Shown here piece by piece: positions 35,045-44,312 of a stretch of DNA of 64,000 nt. How positions within the stretch are numbered: position 1 is the first letter of the stretch; the number at the start of each line of letters is the position of its first letter. The position numbers and the translations under genes were made by a program. This DNA comes from Candidatus Brocadia sp. (GTDB lineage: Bacteria; Planctomycetota; Brocadiia; Brocadiales; Brocadiaceae), in NCBI GenBank assembly GCA_021646415.1, contig SOEU01000016.1, positions 21,771 to 85,770 of the forward strand. The letters are read 5' to 3'. The notes below the pieces were generated by a model, which worked only from the letters and a program-made list of their open reading frames with translations, was not told the origin of the DNA and ran no database searches.

Positions 35045-38020
35045 CTACCCCACTCTCACAGCCATTTCGACGGCCACGCCGGGAGGTGCGGAAACGATGA
35101 TGCCTCCGGGGGGTGTGATTGGTGGGCCGTCGAGCATCAGCTTCACCGTGTGAGCGCCGGTACGGCGCAGCGTGTAGGACAGCGGCCCGTAATAGGTCTG
35201 CAGGTTGCGGACACCGACGACTCCATCGTCGGCGAGCCAAAACTCTGGCACCCCGGCGGCGAGCACCAGCGCCTGGTCCGAGTGCCGCTCGTATGCGAAC
35301 AGGCTCATCACGGCGAGCACGTACTCGGCACCTATCCACGAATGCGGAATGTCGCCGAGATGACCGGGGCTTCGCGGGTCACGCCACGAGATCTCGGGCC
35401 ACTGGTTCCACGCGCGCGGGCGGCGGTCGCTGAGGAAGAACTCGAGCAGCTCGTGTGCCTCGCTACACCTTCCGAGTCGCACGAGCGCGCCGATGATGCG
35501 GATCTCATAGGCGGTGTAGTTGGTCCAGTCGGCCGCACCGTCGCGGCGCGCACGAAACCAGGCCAGATACTGCTCGTACGTGGCATCGAGCTTTCCGCTC
35601 GGCAGACGCTCGGCAGCGTCTGTGATCTGTAGCGCGGCGGCGGTGGCGGTCGGATCGAAATCCGCCCACTCCACTGATCCCGGAACATACGTGAGGCCCT
35701 TCTCGGAGATCAGGGTGTTGATCGATGCGTAGAGCGAGAGCTCGAGCGACGCGCGCAAATCGGTAAATCGCTGTGCCTCAACGGACTCGCCGAGAATCGT
35801 CGCGATCTCGGCTGCATCGCCAAGACCGCGCACCGCCCAGAAGTCGTCCCAATACGAGTGCACTGGCTGCGCTAGATACCCTTCGTGACTCACCGACTCG
35901 GGCAACAGCCCATGACACGCTCGTTTCGCTCCGCGCTCGTACTCGGGCGTCAAGCGCGCGGCACGCAGCCGCTCGAGGTAGCCGGACGCTCGCCAAACGC
36001 ACGGCCACGTCTCAACGAGCAGATCATAATCTCGCGTGAACCGGTAGTGCTCCATGATCGTGAACAGAAGCTGGCCATGGCTGTCGTGCTCGGCAAGCCA
36101 GTCTGGGCCTGTCTCGTCGACGCAGCACGGCACGTTGCCGTCCGCTGCCTGGTGCGAAGCGTACCAGCGGATGTAGTCGCGCACCTCATCGTGCCAGCCC
36201 ATGCGCAACGCGGCGGCGGCCATCATAGCGCCGTCGCGAATCCACGAGCGAGTGTAACGGCGCGGGCCTGGTTGCAGTGCGGGGCCGTTGCGGTTGACGA
36301 GAATATGCGCGGCAGCCGTTTTGACAGTGTTCACGACGTCGCGTGCGCGTGACGGCACAACGAGATCGAAGCCCGAAAGCGCACGCCCCCACCGGCGCTC
36401 CGCACGCACCGCCTCACGCTCGAACGTGTCGTTCGTCGCGGTGCGAAGCCGTGCGATCACCTCATCTTGCCGGACCGTGTCGGCGGAGCCAAACGGCACC
36501 GCGATCCACACGTCAGCTAACCGCCCTGGCTCGATGGCGAGATCATAAGCGAGCGCGGCCGAACAGTAGCCGAAAGCATCATTGACCTCGATTGCCGGCG
36601 GCAACTCGCCCCGCGCCACATACGCAGTGATCGGCCCTTCGTCAAACAGAGCGGCACCGAAGCCCGATGGTACCGGCTCGCCGAGCGGCACGATCGCTCT
36701 CGAGTCGTTCACCCATACCACGCCGTCGAACAGCTTGATTCGCTCGACCCGTGAGACGCCGCCCATACCGCGAAACGCCTGCCATGGCGGATCCACCTGT
36801 ACGGGTCTGACGGCGACATATAGCCGTACTGTCGTAGTCTCAGTGCCGTGTTTTTCGATGCGATAGCGTGCGAGCACGACGGGCGCATCGCCCATACTCG
36901 CTACCCATACTGTCGTTTGCAGCAAGATGTCGCCGCACCGCCAGACAGTTGACGGAATCGGCAGATGGTCGCTCTCGAGCGCTTGCGTGATGTCGGCATT
37001 GGCCCATGTGATGAGCTCGCCGTTGACCGCAAGCAACGGTTCGAGCGAGAATGAGCCTTTGTCGATCTCAATCAGCCCGTCCTCATTCAGCAACGCCTGC
37101 GGGCCGCCTTTGACCGAGGCTACCGCCGTCCAGTAAGCCTGTTCGCCATGAAGCCATCGAGGAAACCGCCCCCTTGGCTCGCGCGCAGCGACGCTTCGAA
37201 AGAACGAGTCGATTGTGCGTGAGACGTCGAATGGCTCGATCTCGATCGATTCGATTGCGTTTTCACGACCGCTCGACGGCTCGCGAATCTCCACACGCAG
37301 CCGCGTCACGGAAGCGTTGCCGGGCGCGTAGATGTAGCTTCGCTCCCCTGCCGCACGCGGAGCCGACCAGATCATCGTCCATCTAATGCCGTCGTCTGAC
37401 GCGCGCAGGTCGAACGCGCGTGCGCCCGTGAGCGCATCCCACACGATCGTAAACCCACCGTGCTCGCGTGGTTCATGAAGATCGAGTTCCATCCACTCGC
37501 AACCATGCGTGCGGCCCCGCGTAACGCTCGGCGCGGGATGCTGACTGCGGTCCTCCAGCGCTAGATCTTCGATCCACACGTGCCCTCTTCCTCCGGTGAC
37601 GGCGACGATCGCGATCTCGATCGCGCCGAGATGCTTAATCGTGCCTCCGCCGGCAGGACCCCATGCGAACTCTAGCTCACGGCTCGGAATCGTCAAGCGC
37701 CCCCACTGCTTCGGGAAGTCGAAAACGTCGCGCCGATACCACCAGACGTTGTGGCCCGACGTGTCGACGAGCTTTACCTCGAGCTTGTTCGGCGGCGCTT
37801 CACCGCGAATCCCAAGCGACAGCGTAAACGTGGTCGGTAGCCGCCTCACGAGCTCGCGGCGGGCGACGGCGAAGCCGCCGCCTTTGAAATCGAAGTCTAG
37901 TCTCAGAGCCGCATTGGCATGCGAGCCGGCGTCAGCAGCAAGCGCGAGCGTCGCCTGGCCAGAGGCGACAGGCATCCATACCACCGGATCGGTGAAGTCG
38001 TCAAGCACCTCAGTCTTCAT
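35045..38020 (-). CDS. Large six-hairpin glycosidase-like protein with N-terminal carbohydrate-binding-type domains
   Basis: 991 residues, no signal peptide. Residues of about 1-160 look like a jelly-roll carbohydrate-binding module (ALRLDFDFKGGGFAVARREL, HVWIEDLALEDRS). Residues 165-265 resemble a discoidin (F5/8 type C) domain (AFDLRASDDGIRWTMIWSAP). A beta-sandwich linker leads to an (alpha/alpha)6 barrel from about 550 on: YTRSWIRDGAMMAAAALRMG near 586, HDSHGQLLFTIMEHYRFTRD, HSYWDDFWAVRGLGD, IPHSWIGAEYVLAV. Acidic residues suitable for catalysis are present, but I cannot assign them or the substrate. It overlaps the GH94-like gene by four bases (ATGA). High GC. Confidence 0.75.
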   Translation of the reverse strand: MKTEVLDDFTDPVVWMPVASGQATLALAADAGSHANAALRLDFDFKGGGFAVARRELVRRLPTTFTLSLGIRGEAPPNKLEVKLVDTSGHNVWWYRRDVFDFPKQWGRLTIPSRELEFAWGPAGGGTIKHLGAIEIAIVAVTGGRGHVWIEDLALEDRSQHPAPSVTRGRTHGCEWMELDLHEPREHGGFTIVWDALTGARAFDLRASDDGIRWTMIWSAPRAAGERSYIYAPGNASVTRLRVEIREPSSGRENAIESIEIEPFDVSRTIDSFFRSVAAREPRGRFPRWLHGEQAYWTAVASVKGGPQALLNEDGLIEIDKGSFSLEPLLAVNGELITWANADITQALESDHLPIPSTVWRCGDILLQTTVWVASMGDAPVVLARYRIEKHGTETTTVRLYVAVRPVQVDPPWQAFRGMGGVSRVERIKLFDGVVWVNDSRAIVPLGEPVPSGFGAALFDEGPITAYVARGELPPAIEVNDAFGYCSAALAYDLAIEPGRLADVWIAVPFGSADTVRQDEVIARLRTATNDTFEREAVRAERRWGRALSGFDLVVPSRARDVVNTVKTAAAHILVNRNGPALQPGPRRYTRSWIRDGAMMAAAALRMGWHDEVRDYIRWYASHQAADGNVPCCVDETGPDWLAEHDSHGQLLFTIMEHYRFTRDYDLLVETWPCVWRASGYLERLRAARLTPEYERGAKRACHGLLPESVSHEGYLAQPVHSYWDDFWAVRGLGDAAEIATILGESVEAQRFTDLRASLELSLYASINTLISEKGLTYVPGSVEWADFDPTATAAALQITDAAERLPSGKLDATYEQYLAWFRARRDGAADWTNYTAYEIRIIGALVRLGRCSEAHELLEFFLSDRRPRAWNQWPEISWRDPRSPGHLGDIPHSWIGAEYVLAVMSLFAYERHSDQALVLAAGVPEFWLADDGVVGVRNLQTYYGPLSYTLRRTGAHTVKLMLDGPPITPPGGIIVSAPPGVAVEMAVRVG

Positions 38021-41000
38021 GGTTCTAGCCGGACCTCGAGGACGTTCATGTCAGGACGGAGACGCCGGCGCAGCAAACCGAGATCTACGCGCACACCACC
38101 GGTGCGATAGCGGTTGGGCTCTCGCTTGAACGGCAACGCCTCGCCGTTCAGCGTGAGCGCGATCGGGCTGCAGCCCTTGCGGCCCGTACGGTAGATCATC
38201 GTCACGGGCGCATCCGCAAGACGAATCTCTGCGCGCAGGCCATCGAGCCCTGTGGGAACGACCGGATCGATTACCACCGAAGTCGCGTTCCTCCGGACGC
38301 CGACGAAGCACTCGTGAATCAAGCGGTAGACAATGCCGGGCCCGCTCGAGTAGACGCGCCAGCCGCCCTCGACTGTGATAGTACCGCGCATGACCTCTTT
38401 GTAGCGCGCGCTCGCTTCGTAGCGATCGTAGAAGGCGGCGTCCGAGCTCGAGTGGTAGCAGTTCGCTTGGCGAGGCGCCGCGGCTGGCACGACCGAGGCC
38501 AGCGCGATCGGGTTCGCCTGCCTCAGCGCAAGGAAGAAAGCGTCGGCATCGCCGTAGTGCGCCATCGCCTCAGCGTAACGCAGGTGCGCGTGCATGTACA
38601 TGACGCCGATTTCGCGTCCGAAGAATGTGCTGCTCTCGGCGCGTTGGAAGTGCTGCTGCGGGCCGCCTTGGTAGCGCGGTGGCCGGTCAAACAGCCGCGC
38701 GCCGTCGGGAGCGAGCAGGTGCTCGCGAATGTAGCCTACGTGCACCTCCGCCTGCTCTGGTGTGAATAGTTCGTAAAGAATTGAGTGGATCATTGGAAGC
38801 AGTCTATACGAGATGCCGGTCATCGTGTCGCTCGGATGCAGGAGACGGACGACCACACCACCCTCGCTCAAAAAAGCTGCGAAGCCCGCAAACCCAGCGA
38901 GCACACTGCCATCAATAAGAAAGCGTTGATAGTCTGCGAGCACTTCTGCCGCCTGGGCCTCGAGGTCAGATGCAAGCGGGCGAGCAGTGTCACGGCCGAC
39001 CCGCCGCAGCCCATCCGTAAGCGTGCGAAGCGTGTGGTAGTGCAATGTCACTGTCCACGAGCTGCACATCATCTCCTTCATCGTCGGATCTACTGGCTGC
39101 AGCGTATCGTTCCAATCGCCGTTGCCATAGACGGCAAGGTGAGTCCCGGCGACCACACGCTTCGCGATGACGTCGAGAGCGCGCTCGACATGTACCGACA
39201 TTACCGCCATCTCGCCGTGTGCGACACCGCGCTCGTCGTAAAACGGAAAACGCTCATCGAGAATCGAGGGGTCTTCGGTCGCCGATAAGTATTGGCCGAG
39301 AGCCAGCAGTGGCCAAAACACGATGTCGCCGTGTGAGTCGGGCGCACGGATGCCGCGCTCACGCTCGAAGAACATGAACCACTGCGGCCAGTCGCCGTCG
39401 GGGTTCTGCGCGCGAAAGATGCGGAGCAGCAAATCTCGAAGCGTCTCGTAATCGCCGCGCGCGAGCAGCAGCTCGACCGGCCCTTGACAGATGTCGCGCG
39501 TGCCCCAGCCGCCATTGGCGTACTGCTCGATGCCATGCGGGGCCAGATAGTGAATGAGAGCGTTCTGCATGAACCACGGCAAGATCTCGCGCAGCCGCAG
39601 CACATCGGCGGCGAGGATCGAGCGAGCCGGAGGAGCGAAAACGAGCGGTCCAGCGAGGTTACTCCAATACGCGGCCTCACGCGATTGTTCCACCTCACCT
39701 GGCTGGGCCGACGTGTTGTCAGTGTCGCTCTCAATGAGGCATCCGAGGATGCGAAGCCCCACAGCGGTCGCAGGCGCTGTCACGATCGTTACGAATGGCT
39801 CGCCACGCGAGCGGCCGTCGACGAACAGCAACTCATCGCCGCCGACGCGCTCGAAGTGTGTGCCGCGCGAGGCATCGATGCGGAAGAAACCGTCGGGAAA
39901 CCGCGAGCCAATCTCGGAGTCACGCTGCGGTCGCACGACGACGCCGCGCTGGTCGCGGGCGAAGAGCACAGGCGTGCCGGTCGCACCGTCATCGCCGTTT
40001 AAAGCAATGCGAGTGGAGATGAGAAAACGACATGGTGGCCCCTGGCGCACATCGATGTCAAGCGAGATCTCGTGACAATAAAGCGAGGCCGCTACGCAGA
40101 TCTCGATCAGCCGACCGGAATACTTGTAAAACCAGCGGCAACGGCTCGGTAACATCTCGAATGCAGAAGGCGTAGCGAGCAAATGGTAGCCGTCGTCGAG
40201 TTCGACGAATATCCGTTGGCCGTCGGCGCGTGGCGTACCCGACAAGTCGCGGTAGCCGTGCGTCGCCGCGACGAAACGGTTGATGTTGGTGTGACCCTGG
40301 GTGAGCATAGCGTTGAACACGCCGCGCATCCATACCGTAGAGGAGAGTGCCGCTTCGTCTGGCTTCAACGCTGCCCCGGTGCGAAGGATGTGCGCGTGCG
40401 GCCGCAGCACAGCGCGCTCTTTCGCCGCAAGTACCACGTGGCGGTCTGAGCCAATGAAATACGACAGCAGCCGACCATCGCGTCTCTCTTCTTCCCGACG
40501 GTCGGAGCCGAATAACGATGTAATTTCCCCGTCAGTCATATCTTCGCCAACGAGCGACGGCACAAGTCCGAACAAGCTTGGCGCGGGCGAGTCACCGTAT
40601 GGGAAGGCAGAATCCTTCGGTGGCACGGCTGCCTCGGGAAGCGCGAGCGCTCGATCGACGTGCGCGAGGTCGGCCGGCGAGCTCGCGGCCTGGTGATCCG
40701 GCGCAAAGTAGCCGAAGAACCCACGCTCGACGGCAGCCCCCGGGCCCAGCCACACGCCCTCGTCCTGAATCATGGCCATCGCGTGCTCGTGCTGGCGCCG
40801 CCGGCTCTCGAGCCGCTCGAGGGCGAGGCCGTCTAGTTGAAGCGCGTCGGTCGCGAAGCCAACTCCATGGCCAAGCGATCCGAGCATCACCCACGGATGG
40901 CGTCCACCCATCGGCAGATTCTGTCGCACCGCCAGTAAGTGACCGCGACTCGCATGGTAGAGCGGCGTGAAGTCGACGTACTGGCTGACGTAGTACTCGT

Positions 41001-41406
41001 TGCTGCGAACCGCAGCGTAGTGAGCGAGCGAGAGGTCCTGTGTGTAAACCAGATCGATGTGCAGCTGCGAAGCGCAGGCGTTTCGCAGCGAAACGTGCCA
41101 AAACCAAGCCGGTTCCGCCGTTGCCAACCGTAGGGTCACACAATACTTGACGCCCTCCCATGTTCCGTGTGCGACGAGCCTGGCAGCGTCTGCGTGGATC
41201 GTTCCGGGGCTGCATGGTCCGAGCAATGGCACGCAGCGCAGCGCGCCGTCGAGACGGCGGAGATAAATGTTCGCCGGGCCGCCGTCGATCTCAGTGCCGA
41301 GGTAGGTATTGAGAATGATGTCGCCATGATCCGCGCGCTCGAGCGATCCGTTGGCACGGATGCGGAAGCAAAGACCTGACAGGCTCTTTAGACGAATGGT
41401 GGACAT
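38017..41406 (-). CDS. Glycoside hydrolase family 94-like protein (cellobiose/cyclic-glucan phosphorylase type)
   Basis: 1129 residues from the ATG at 41406; the frame is open 17 codons further up but those overlap the transporter gene. The N-terminal half is the GH94 beta-sandwich (GRHPWVMLGSLGHGVGFATD). The (alpha/alpha)6 barrel follows: ANGGWGTRDICQGPVELLLA near 610, DSHGDIVFWPLLALGQYL, and YGNGDWNDTLQPVD near 760, whose Asp aligns with the general acid of cellobiose and chitobiose phosphorylases. The C-terminal part includes YSSGPGIVYRLIHE and the GH94 end strands. Family enzymes phosphorolyse beta-glucosides or, in NdvB, set cyclic glucan length. Here it is separate from any glycosyltransferase. 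Phosphate-binding residues were not checked. Confidence 0.8.
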   Translation of the reverse strand: MSTIRLKSLSGLCFRIRANGSLERADHGDIILNTYLGTEIDGGPANIYLRRLDGALRCVPLLGPCSPGTIHADAARLVAHGTWEGVKYCVTLRLATAEPAWFWHVSLRNACASQLHIDLVYTQDLSLAHYAAVRSNEYYVSQYVDFTPLYHASRGHLLAVRQNLPMGGRHPWVMLGSLGHGVGFATDALQLDGLALERLESRRRQHEHAMAMIQDEGVWLGPGAAVERGFFGYFAPDHQAASSPADLAHVDRALALPEAAVPPKDSAFPYGDSPAPSLFGLVPSLVGEDMTDGEITSLFGSDRREEERRDGRLLSYFIGSDRHVVLAAKERAVLRPHAHILRTGAALKPDEAALSSTVWMRGVFNAMLTQGHTNINRFVAATHGYRDLSGTPRADGQRIFVELDDGYHLLATPSAFEMLPSRCRWFYKYSGRLIEICVAASLYCHEISLDIDVRQGPPCRFLISTRIALNGDDGATGTPVLFARDQRGVVVRPQRDSEIGSRFPDGFFRIDASRGTHFERVGGDELLFVDGRSRGEPFVTIVTAPATAVGLRILGCLIESDTDNTSAQPGEVEQSREAAYWSNLAGPLVFAPPARSILAADVLRLREILPWFMQNALIHYLAPHGIEQYANGGWGTRDICQGPVELLLARGDYETLRDLLLRIFRAQNPDGDWPQWFMFFERERGIRAPDSHGDIVFWPLLALGQYLSATEDPSILDERFPFYDERGVAHGEMAVMSVHVERALDVIAKRVVAGTHLAVYGNGDWNDTLQPVDPTMKEMMCSSWTVTLHYHTLRTLTDGLRRVGRDTARPLASDLEAQAAEVLADYQRFLIDGSVLAGFAGFAAFLSEGGVVVRLLHPSDTMTGISYRLLPMIHSILYELFTPEQAEVHVGYIREHLLAPDGARLFDRPPRYQGGPQQHFQRAESSTFFGREIGVMYMHAHLRYAEAMAHYGDADAFFLALRQANPIALASVVPAAAPRQANCYHSSSDAAFYDRYEASARYKEVMRGTITVEGGWRVYSSGPGIVYRLIHECFVGVRRNATSVVIDPVVPTGLDGLRAEIRLADAPVTMIYRTGRKGCSPIALTLNGEALPFKREPNRYRTGGVRVDLGLLRRRLRPDMNVLEVRLEP

Positions 41407-41414
41407 AGCGCAGC

Positions 41415-43124
41415 TCAGCTCCACGGCGTGTGGCCACGCACCGCCTTCCACTCCCACGTGCCATCTACGTGCATGTTGAGAACCGCATCGAACTGCGCCG
41501 ATGCCCCGTTGGGGACGCCAAACATGACGTAGGTGATCGAGCGGTCCGTCAATGCGCGCAGCACCCGCTCGACGTCCTCGGGAGTCAAGGTGGTGGTGAT
41601 GCGGTCGAGAAATGCGAACGTCGGCGCAGCAAGTAGCACCCGCGCGATCGCAAGCAGCTGTTGCTCGCGGAGCGAGAAATTGGAGTCCCAGTCCCTCTCT
41701 TCATCGAGACCGCCAGCCCGCGCGATCAGAACTTCGGCATCGAGCGTGCGCAACACCTCGCAGATCGCCTCGTTGGACAATGACTGCTCGTGTCCGGCGC
41801 GGACCACTGCCTGACGCAGCGTGCCTGGCGGCAGGTACGGGTGCTCGGACACGAACAGGATGTGGCCGATGCCCGGCAGCACGATTATCCCTTCGCCGTG
41901 GTCCCAGATGCCCGCGGTTGCGCGAAACAGTGCGACCCGGCCCAGCTCTTCTGCGCTCGTCACCAGCACTCGCACGCCCTTAGCGATGTCGAGGTTCAGC
42001 CGGTTTACGAGCATCCGTCCGCGTCGCGGTGAAGTGAGCGTCAGATGGCCGTAGCGCACGCGCTCCGTGCCTTCTTCTACGAGCCGGATGTTGGGTGCTT
42101 GCGCGCCCGTCACGCCCTCGACTGCCTCGTCGAGCGCGCTCAGTCGTGCAATCGTCGCCGCGTACGACGAGATCGACTGGAACTGGGTGACGATCAACGA
42201 GAACGCGCCGACCAAATGCGAGAATGCCATCGACGCTTGTGGCACCACGCCGAACTCGGCCTGTCCGCGAATGAACAGCGGCGCGACGATCAGCGCTGGA
42301 ATGATCTGGATCAGATAGTTGTACCCGGTGGTGAAGAAGCCGAGGTTACGGTTCACGGCGATCATCTTTCGCGCGTTGTTAGCCAACTCATCGATGCGGT
42401 GTGCAAGCCGGTTTTTCAGCCGGCCTTCTTGGCGGGAGATCGCGACGGTCTCGGCGTTCTCGCGAACGTGGACGAGTTCGGCGCGAAACGTCGCCTCGCG
42501 GTCGGACTGACGGTAGCTCAGCCACACGAGCGGGCGCCCCATAATAATGGTGAGGCTGGACCCCGCCGCCGCATAGACGCCCGCGACCACGAACAACCAC
42601 GGGCTAATCGACCAGAGGACCCCCGAGAACGCTATGACCGTAAACGTGCCATTCAGCAGCATGAGCGCGAACGAGAGCGTGGTCGTCGTGAAGACGCGGA
42701 CGTCGTCGGCAATCCTCTGGTCGGGGTTTTCTATGGTCTTCTGGTCGCGCAGGACGAAGTAATTACGGTCCTTCAGATAGAGGTGGCAGAGCCTTTGGCT
42801 CGCCCACACGCGCCACAGCAAGCCCAATCGCTCCTCGACGAAGCGATGGATCACCGCCGTGGCCGTCGAGACCGCGAACACGCCTATGTACATCAGTCCG
42901 TACGAGAAGAACCTCGGCATGTTCTGTTGCTCGATGGAGGACATGAAATCACGCCCGACATAGCTGTTGACGATGTTGAGCCCGTTGATCGCGACCAGCA
43001 GCGCAACGAGCGCGAGCGCCAGCAACTTCGCGCGCCCCCCAACCTCCGAGGCGGCGAAGTTCTTAATTGCACGCCCCCATCGGATCCACGTCAGGCGATT
43101 GATTGTGATTCGTTCTGCGGTCAT
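41415..43124 (-). CDS. ABC transporter of the YddA/SbmA-BacA type with a degenerate ATPase domain
   Basis: 569 residues. Residues of about 30-330 form the six-helix membrane domain with the family hallmark IENPDQRIADDVRVFT near 130 and LSYRQSDREATFR. The nucleotide-binding domain follows, but its motifs are altered. At the Walker A site (near 386) VTSAEELGRVALFR stands where [12 protein letters not shown] is expected, losing the Lys and Ser/Thr. Walker B reads FAFLDRITTTL, with Arg for the catalytic Glu. The signature SLREQQLLAIAR has Arg for Gly. ATP hydrolysis therefore looks impossible, yet the frame is intact, so it may be a proton-driven SbmA-like carrier or a slave subunit. First gene of the island operon; eight bases before the GH94-like gene. 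Confidence 0.82.
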   Translation of the reverse strand: MTAERITINRLTWIRWGRAIKNFAASEVGGRAKLLALALVALLVAINGLNIVNSYVGRDFMSSIEQQNMPRFFSYGLMYIGVFAVSTATAVIHRFVEERLGLLWRVWASQRLCHLYLKDRNYFVLRDQKTIENPDQRIADDVRVFTTTTLSFALMLLNGTFTVIAFSGVLWSISPWLFVVAGVYAAAGSSLTIIMGRPLVWLSYRQSDREATFRAELVHVRENAETVAISRQEGRLKNRLAHRIDELANNARKMIAVNRNLGFFTTGYNYLIQIIPALIVAPLFIRGQAEFGVVPQASMAFSHLVGAFSLIVTQFQSISSYAATIARLSALDEAVEGVTGAQAPNIRLVEEGTERVRYGHLTLTSPRRGRMLVNRLNLDIAKGVRVLVTSAEELGRVALFRATAGIWDHGEGIIVLPGIGHILFVSEHPYLPPGTLRQAVVRAGHEQSLSNEAICEVLRTLDAEVLIARAGGLDEERDWDSNFSLREQQLLAIARVLLAAPTFAFLDRITTTLTPEDVERVLRALTDRSITYVMFGVPNGASAQFDAVLNMHVDGTWEWKAVRGHTPWS

Positions 43125-43343
43125 AAATGGGAAACGGCGGCGGTCACGGATGATAAGAAATTGCTTTTTTCCATAAAAAACCAGTTTAGCTAAAACAAAG
43201 GAAAGTGCAAGTATTTTTTATCTTATCAACCCCATAGAACACTCAAGAAGAGAGAAAATAAAAAAGGATGGTGTGAAATTATGGGGGCATTATGAAGAGG
43301 ACGGATAATGTGCTGACCAATTTTTCACAAGGAATTGACAAAA

Positions 43344-43445
43344 ATGGCAAGGCCATTACGATTGGAATTTGAAGGTGCTTTTTATCATGTCACATCAAAA
43401 GGCAATCAGAGAGACAGACTATTCTTTGATGATAAAGACAGTTAA
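43344..43445 (+). pseudogene. N-terminal fragment of a MARPLR-type REP transposase
   Basis: 33 codons, MARPLRLEFEGAFYHVTSKG then NQRDRLFFDDKDS and a stop. This is the standard beginning of the Y1 REP-transposase family. The rest, including the HUH motif, is missing. It sits about 220 bases outside the island's right edge, in the orientation of the fragment at its left edge (34527-34766). Confidence 0.75.
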
Positions 43446-43490
43446 GCGGAAGGAAAGTCGTAGATGGAAAATCTTTTTAAACAGCAAACA

Positions 43491-43525
43491 AAAAAGCCCC
43501 AATATCCTTTTACCTATATTGGAGC
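43491..43525 (-). terminator. Intrinsic terminator
   Basis: Minus strand: AGCTCCAATATAGG ... ATATTGGGGCTTTTTTG, a ten-base stem followed by a U-run. It is suitably placed to end transcripts from the cold-shock gene. Confidence 0.6.
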
Positions 43526-43640
43526 TTTCATGTCGTAATTATAACGATAAGTTAAGTGACTACTCCATATTTTTATGCAACATATTTATTCTATTGTAAT
43601 TACTTATTCTTTAAAATATAAGAGTGCGCTTTAATGTTTT

Positions 43641-43663
43641 GGTTCAATCTGCAAGATTGAACC
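43641..43663. other. Perfect hairpin downstream of the cold-shock gene
   Basis: GGTTCAATCT TGC-type loop AGATTGAACC, a ten-base perfect stem 15 bases past the csp stop. No long U-run on either strand, so it is a 3' stabilising or weak terminator structure rather than a clear terminator. Confidence 0.5.
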
Positions 43664-43677
43664 TGCGATCAATAAAC

Positions 43678-43878
43678 TTATAATTTGACTACGTTTGTGG
43701 CCTTGTAGCCCTTCTGGTCCTTGATAATCTCAAACTCGACCTTATCTCCTTCTGCAAGGGTTCTAAACCCCTCACCCTGAATAGAAGTCTGATGTACAAA
43801 AACATCATCTCCGTTATCTTGGGAAATAAAACCGAAGCCCTTCTTGTCGTTGAACCATTTTACGGATCCATTTGCCAT
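43678..43878 (-). CDS. Cold-shock domain protein
   Basis: 66 residues from the ATG at 43878 ([18 protein letters not shown]), preceded by GAGAGGGGG. The open frame extends 26 codons further but that part covers a terminator-like hairpin and is leader. RNP1 (KGFGFI) and RNP2 (DVFVHQTSI) motifs are intact. It binds single-stranded RNA or DNA as an RNA chaperone. The leader hairpin 46 bases upstream suggests control by attenuation or RNA structure. Confidence 0.95.
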   Translation of the reverse strand: MANGSVKWFNDKKGFGFISQDNGDDVFVHQTSIQGEGFRTLAEGDKVEFEIIKDQKGYKATNVVKL

Positions 43879-43923
43879 ACCTAAATCACCCCCTCTCACA
43901 TGCACAAAATTACAAAAATAAAA

Positions 43924-43953
43924 AAGGCCACAAAGTTGTAACTTTGTGGCCTT
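43924..43953 (-). terminator. Terminator-like hairpin in the csp leader
   Basis: AAGGCCACAAAGTT and AACTTTGTGGCCTT are perfect inverted repeats with a two-base centre; on the minus strand TTTTTATTTTTG follows. It lies just upstream of the csp ribosome site. It either ends upstream transcription or acts as a leader attenuator for csp. Confidence 0.65.
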
Positions 43954-43956
43954 CAT

Positions 43957-44312
43957 ATAACGCGAATATATAATGCGACTTTAAATCACAACCGAACAAC
44001 TTAACAAGATATTATCAGATATTGTGTAACAAAGCAAAGTATAAATAAAATAAATAATTTAGTCTTTCCACAACCCTTTCGATCTATTGGGGAAAAACTT
44101 GTGTATTGTGTATAAGGTACAGTATTTTGCATGCTTCAGTGGTCAATTTAATAAGCAATATGCAATTTTCCCGAAAAGACGTTGTTGAGAATTGACAGCC
44201 TATGCTACAAATACTGAATAACCCGTGTCCTTCCATATTCCTTTCCACACCGATCAACCTTCAATGCTCCCATACGTATCGTTGCAACCTTGTGGATATC
44301 ATTCACTGGAGT
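43957..44312. other. Intergenic region between csp and the Clp1-like kinase gene
   Basis: About 355 AT-rich bases. I see no gene, conserved RNA or repeat. It should contain the csp promoter. Confidence 0.5.

Larger units (their letters stand above)
43125..43677. other. Right flank of the GC-rich island
   Basis: Composition drops abruptly from GC-rich to AT-rich within about 60 bases of the transporter start. The stretch holds a transposase N-terminal fragment and two hairpins listed separately. No intact gene. Confidence 0.6.

Noticed and set aside
36000..41300. Many other 60-200 codon frames within the island
   Set aside because: Shadow frames of the two large glycosidase-like genes; no family similarity seen.
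42045..43193. 382-codon plus-strand frame in the GC-rich island
   Set aside because: Antisense of the ABC transporter gene; long opposite-strand frames are expected in GC-rich DNA and this one has a low-complexity Arg/Asp-rich composition.
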